From positions 16,362,945-16,426,944 of the forward strand of contig NC_087079.1 in NCBI RefSeq assembly GCF_026151205.1: 64,000 nucleotides of DNA. The letters are read 5' to 3'. Within the stretch, counting starts at the first letter, position 1. The number at the start of each line of letters is the position of its first letter. Positions 59,776 through 64,000 of the stretch are shown here, in pieces. A model generated the notes under the pieces. The model was not told the origin of the DNA and did no database searches. It worked only from the letters and a program-made list of their open reading frames with translations. The position numbers and the translations under genes are program-made. The DNA is from Bolinopsis microptera. Taxonomy: Eukaryota; Ctenophora; Tentaculata; Lobata; Bolinopsidae.

Positions 59776-60720
59776 GGAAAAGTTAGCATAATCGCTGTTC
59801 TTATACAAGCTTAATAACCGAGGATAAAGCGATTCAATGAAAATATTAGTATTTTGAATATTGGATTCAGATATTAAGTCTATGGAATTTAAACATTATG
59901 GGGGTAGTAAGGTTTGGATCTCGGGTCGAATATGAGTCTCGGAATCTGATGTCAGGTATCAGGTACATGTCTGTGAATGAACTTGTGTGTCACCGTTCCG
60001 CCCCTGTTAGACGTTACTATGCAACTTACTATTTTCCCCAATTTGCACGTTTCGTTCATGAACAAACGTACTGAAATCCTGACTTTCTGATCGAGCTTGA
60101 GGAGAAGAATTAATTTTTCGAATTAATTTTACAGGGATGGTCCACATGATAGTTTGAAAATTTAGAAAGAGCAAATGTCGTCTACGATACGACTTACAAA
60201 GCTGGTAGTTCAAAGAAAAGTAAGGCTTTTTATATAATTTTCAATAGGTTCAAATATATCAAATATCTTCTATGGGGGGACTACTCATCAGTAAGAGGGA
60301 TTAATGGATCTTTAATTTGTAAATGGGCCTGGTAGCTAGGGTCGCTTTAATAGGCGAGATCTTGAATCACGTGATGATGAAAGTAGAACCTGCAGCAAAA
60401 GGCTATTTTAAAGGCTGTGTTAGAGCGCAGTTCAGTCCAATATCATTATTTGGTTAGTTGAATGCTTCGTAGTGTACAGATACTAATAGATTTTTCTTTT
60501 CTTTAAAGGACGGAATCGTCGGAGAATGCTTTTCTTTCACTTTCTTCTCTTTGCGGTTGAGTTAACTCGTGACGAAGGTAAAACAATTATGTGCACTTTT
60601 CATGGCTACACACCAGCCTATCATGATTTTAATATCTAGTTAGTTGCAACTTGCAGAGAACAACTTTCCAACGAATTTAATGAGAAGTGTATACCTATAC
60701 CCCTGTGTATTATAGATTAC
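59776..60720 (+). pseudogene. Inverted duplicate of AQR intron 30 with the secreted-gene first exon
   Basis: It continues the duplication, matching 43060 back to about 42100. The copy of the secreted gene's exon 1 is at 60512-60563 on the plus strand (ATG, hydrophobic [15 protein letters not shown] donor). Exon 2 is absent because similarity ends near 60720. The 2.6-kb transposon is missing at about 59780. Confidence 0.85.
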
Positions 60721-60874
60721 GCACATTTTTAATGTGATTCTGTTTTTGTTTAATAAATTTGTTGGCTATAATTGATTATATATTTTTTTTTAAACAGACC
60801 TTGGATACTGCAATAAATTAGGAACACGTAATACTTCTTTACTGAGGTCTTTATTTCCATAAGAGTCCTCCTAC

Positions 60875-60971
60875 AAAGGGAGGCTCTCCAGAATGTGTGA
60901 AGTGTGCTCGTGTCTGATATCGCAGGAATAGCAATCGCACACAGGCTGACTTTCAGCTTCACCGCCACCTG
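60875..60971 (-). CDS. Possible terminal exon of an unknown gene
   Basis: After an AAACAG acceptor the minus strand reads GGEAESQPVCDCYSCDIRHE and ends SLPL-stop, with AATAAA about 30 bp further on. The short cysteine cluster and poly(A) signal suggest a last exon, but nothing upstream is identified and it may be chance. Confidence 0.3.
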
Positions 60972-63229
60972 TTTGGGTGATGGTAGAAGTTAATAAATAT
61001 TAGCGGTGTCCCGCCTATTTAACGCTCAAACTAGCTCTTTCCTAGTTTACACCGGAGGCGCCATATAGAGAATTTCCTTGGATAGCTGTCACGTGACAGT
61101 CACGAGATATCGATTGAGCGCGTTTACTGGTTGGATATATAGCGCGTGATATTGAGCTATTATGCAGAGGCAATTACGCACCATATAAGGCGTAATTAAG
61201 AGCTCTCGGAGTTGCAGAGGAGTTGCAGGGAGTTGTAATAGCGTGAAATTGGCTGGTTGATTAGGTGTAACAGTACATACAAGTAAATGTTTCGTAAACT
61301 GTGTTGGGGTATAAAGGCAACTTTGGTTTTAGAATAGTGTGTGAGGACGCGTACAGATGGAAGTGCACTGATTTGTTGTTCAGTTGGTAGAATAAAGATT
61401 TGTCCGAACCGGCTGAAATCGTTGTTACGTTGAAAACTGTCTCGATTACCTTGTTACCTAGCTAGTAACTTGGTATGAAGAGAGAGTGGAAACCAGACGA
61501 AAGTAAGACGAAGTCTCGGGGATCGGGGATGCAGCCTACAATGGGCATGAATATATAGAGGGCCCTAGGTTGCTCCCCAGATCGGCAGTCCAATAACACA
61601 TTTTCTGAAAATTTCTAATTTTCAAACTTTTCATCAGTCCTACGCCACTGCTATGTAATAAGCACAGAATTTGTTGTCTCTGATTTTGATAAATTTGGTA
61701 CCAAAAGTTGCCTCTAATAATGAAAATTCACCGTTTATCAGCGCTTGACTAGAAAAAACCACAACTTTCTCACCGAATTTTGATTGAAAAATGCCATTAA
61801 TAGTTTATAACTTAAGTAAAACAAAATTTAAGTAAAACAAATTTTAAATTTTATTGCCATATTACAATGAATAATAATATCATAATAAACATAGTTAAAC
61901 TTAAACATCCGATAATAAACTCATGTCCATGAATATTGGATATGCTAACGAAATGTAAAATTGAAAATAAGCTTTTTACTATATAGTAGTGAACTACTCC
62001 ATACTCGAAGATTTGTCTCAATCATACATTTTTATCAGCGCAATTCAAAATTTAAATAAAAATTCTAAAGCAGAAGTGAGCGTTATTCAAAAAATATATT
62101 TCCTCAACTGACTCGTTTCATAAATGTTTAAATTTTATAAATAAATAGTTCATAATGTCTTGTTTCACGTTGTAGCGGGTAGCCCTGCCGCGCACGAGTG
62201 CTTGGCTTCGTCATTCGCGGCTTTGATCACCACAAAACCACTTTGTGCAATGACAGGGGGTTACGACGTGCTACAATTAATTCCACGTTATATTGGCACA
62301 TTTTTGTTGCACATGTTCCGAGACTTGTAGGTTTATAAACTACCAGGACGCGCGCCGAGTTGGACTCGTCGACGCGGTACTCCAATATATGGAACAGATA
62401 TTTTTGATTTTACTGTTTACGAGTATCACCCGTTAATCCGAGACCAGAAATGAAACAGTACTGGACTAAAAACGGCTGGCAAAAGGAACCAGTTGCCTGT
62501 AAGAGCTTTACTAGTACCCGAAATCAGAAATACCGTTTCTAAAGCACCACCCACCCAAGCCTGATATCAGCTGCAATTGATTCACGATGTCAATCCTTCG
62601 CATCTCGCCGATCTGCGGTTTCTGTGGTTGCGAGAAGCATTATTTGATGCGCGCGCGACCCAGTAGTGCATCGCGCTACAACAGCTGCAAGCACAAACAT
62701 ATAACATATAAGTTGTTTAAAGATTTTCACACCATATTATTGAATAAATTGCATATTAGGATGTAAAAGTTTTAATACATAACACATAATATATAATATA
62801 ATACACGTTTATAAAAGTTAAATGTCTAGTATTTGTGTTGATTGTTATTATTAACTAATTAAGTTACGTTAGATTGAAATATTTGCTTAAAACACTACTA
62901 AATGTTGTTTTTAAATATTTACAAAACAAAACGACGGAGACACAGATAAGAAAGGAGAACTAGAAGGACAACACATCACACGGACGGAAACTGCTGCTGA
63001 GTTGACGATCAGTATCTGATTATATTAATTATGGGTCTCTTGTTCATTAAAATAAGTGTGACATTGGGGTCCAAAACCGGGAGTGTGATACAAATTAATT
63101 TCGCGTTACGTAGTAAGAGATACAAAATATAAAATATAAAATATAAATGACTGCAGGTTCACGGATATAGCGCGGCGTCATTTCATTATTCTGGCGCGGT
63201 AAATCACGCTGGGTAATGAAATGATAGAG
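60972..63229. other. Repeat-rich region without supported genes
   Basis: AT-rich sequence with an inverted relative of the 4470-5880 repeat family at about 62160-62690. No coding exon recognised. Confidence 0.45.
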
Positions 63230-63502
63230 TTATACAAAGTTTAAGTTTCGCGCACTACGTTTACACAATATATTTGTGAGTCCGTCCCACGTTCCAGACG
63301 CACACTCCAGACAAGTCCAGCTTCCTCTCAGTATAGCAGTAACTATCGGTGCGGGGACAAATCCACACTCTTCAATATCAGCACGTCTGTATGCTTTACC
63401 ACCATTAATCCCCCATACGTTACCAGTTTCGTTGTATCTGGCAACACCAGAGCAGGTCACAGTGCGGGACCAGTCACAGAGTGGGGCTAACTAGCATCAA
63501 CA
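63230..63502 (-). CDS. Cysteine-rich extracellular-type terminal exon, partial gene
   Basis: From a TGATGCTAG acceptor the minus strand is open for about 90 codons to a stop: PLCDWSRTVTCSGVARYNE, RRADIEECGFVPAP, GSWTCLECASGTWDG. CDWS.TVTCSG resembles the start of thrombospondin type 1 repeats, and the spacing of seven cysteines suggests an extracellular module, but I cannot assign it firmly. Upstream exons are not seen before the window end; it could also belong to a gene nested upstream of P4HA. Confidence 0.5.
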
Positions 63503-63679
63503 AAGACAGCTGAGAACATCCAGAAACATAGCAGATCGGCAGATAATCTGCAAGGAAATTTTTGGCGCCAAAGAGGAGATTTATAAAGTCTATTATCTGA
63601 ATTTTGAAACATTTTACCATGAATTTTCTGGGGTAAATAAGACTAAATCACATTTATACTACTATATTGTATTTTCATT

Positions 63680-64000
63680 TCAATTTTTATAAAAAAGCAA
63701 TTTACTTTGGTTTTTGATCTCTTAATTAAAGAATTTGACACTCATGAGCGGGAAAACTGCATACAAAAATTAGAAATACACCAAATATCCACGTGGAATT
63801 AGCGGAGGATATTAATTTAATTACCTCTGGGAAATCAAATATTAATACAACTAAGGCCATTAGGGGTCGTTAACATATATTACGTAATCACTTTTTGGCC
63901 CATTTTTAACCCCCTCTCCCTCCGTAATCAGTTTTACATATTAAGCTATTGCGTTACTCTAGCGTTAAATCGTTTAGATACCCCTCCCTCCCCCTCAGTG
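63680..64000. repeat. Inverted relative of 50190-50870
   Basis: Reverse complement matches 50718-50870 joined directly to 50190-50401, without the 310-bp insert. The similarity runs off the window end. Confidence 0.85.

Overview
This is an animal nuclear genome fragment: AT-rich, with GT-AG introns, exon-by-exon homology to conserved metazoan proteins, and a very high load of decayed DNA transposons, foldback elements and satellites. The ShKT+CAP secreted protein and a retroelement C-terminal domain (NTxDEARLD, TFYDIRVTH, PLVFKTSGGMG) that I associate with cnidarian genomes suggest a cnidarian. The species cannot be fixed from the sequence.

The backbone is one large plus-strand gene, the intron-binding spliceosomal RNA helicase Aquarius (AQR). 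I could trace it through 35 coding exons from 12038 to 47344. The joined exons stay in frame (4743 nt with stop, about 1580 aa) and carry the helicase motifs [22 protein letters not shown] and VAMSRAR. Its long introns hold most of the other content: a nested CAP/ShKT secreted gene (intron 8, same strand), two opposed satellite arrays flanking a second satellite (intron 13, about 10.6 kb), a (TTTAC)n microsatellite touching the exon 22 donor, a minisatellite built from the end of exon 26 plus its donor and split by nested transposons (intron 26), and a nested antisense two-exon secreted gene plus a 2.6-kb long-inverted-repeat transposon (intron 30).

Convergent to AQR on the minus strand is the 3' half of a prolyl 4-hydroxylase alpha subunit (51259-57947). 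It contains two tandem homologous versions of the exon with the iron-binding HxD motif, which look like mutually exclusive exons. A small secreted-protein gene is nested antisense in its intron.

The left flank (1-12 kb) holds repeats, a LINE tail, a retroelement-derived ORF and one copy of the transposon family. The right flank (58-64 kb) holds a homopolymer-rich, possibly poor-quality stretch, then an inverted, frameshifted duplication of AQR exons 31-33 and part of intron 30 that lacks the 2.6-kb transposon and so records the pre-insertion state, and two isolated terminal-exon-like pieces on the minus strand. I saw no rRNA, tRNA or CRISPR.
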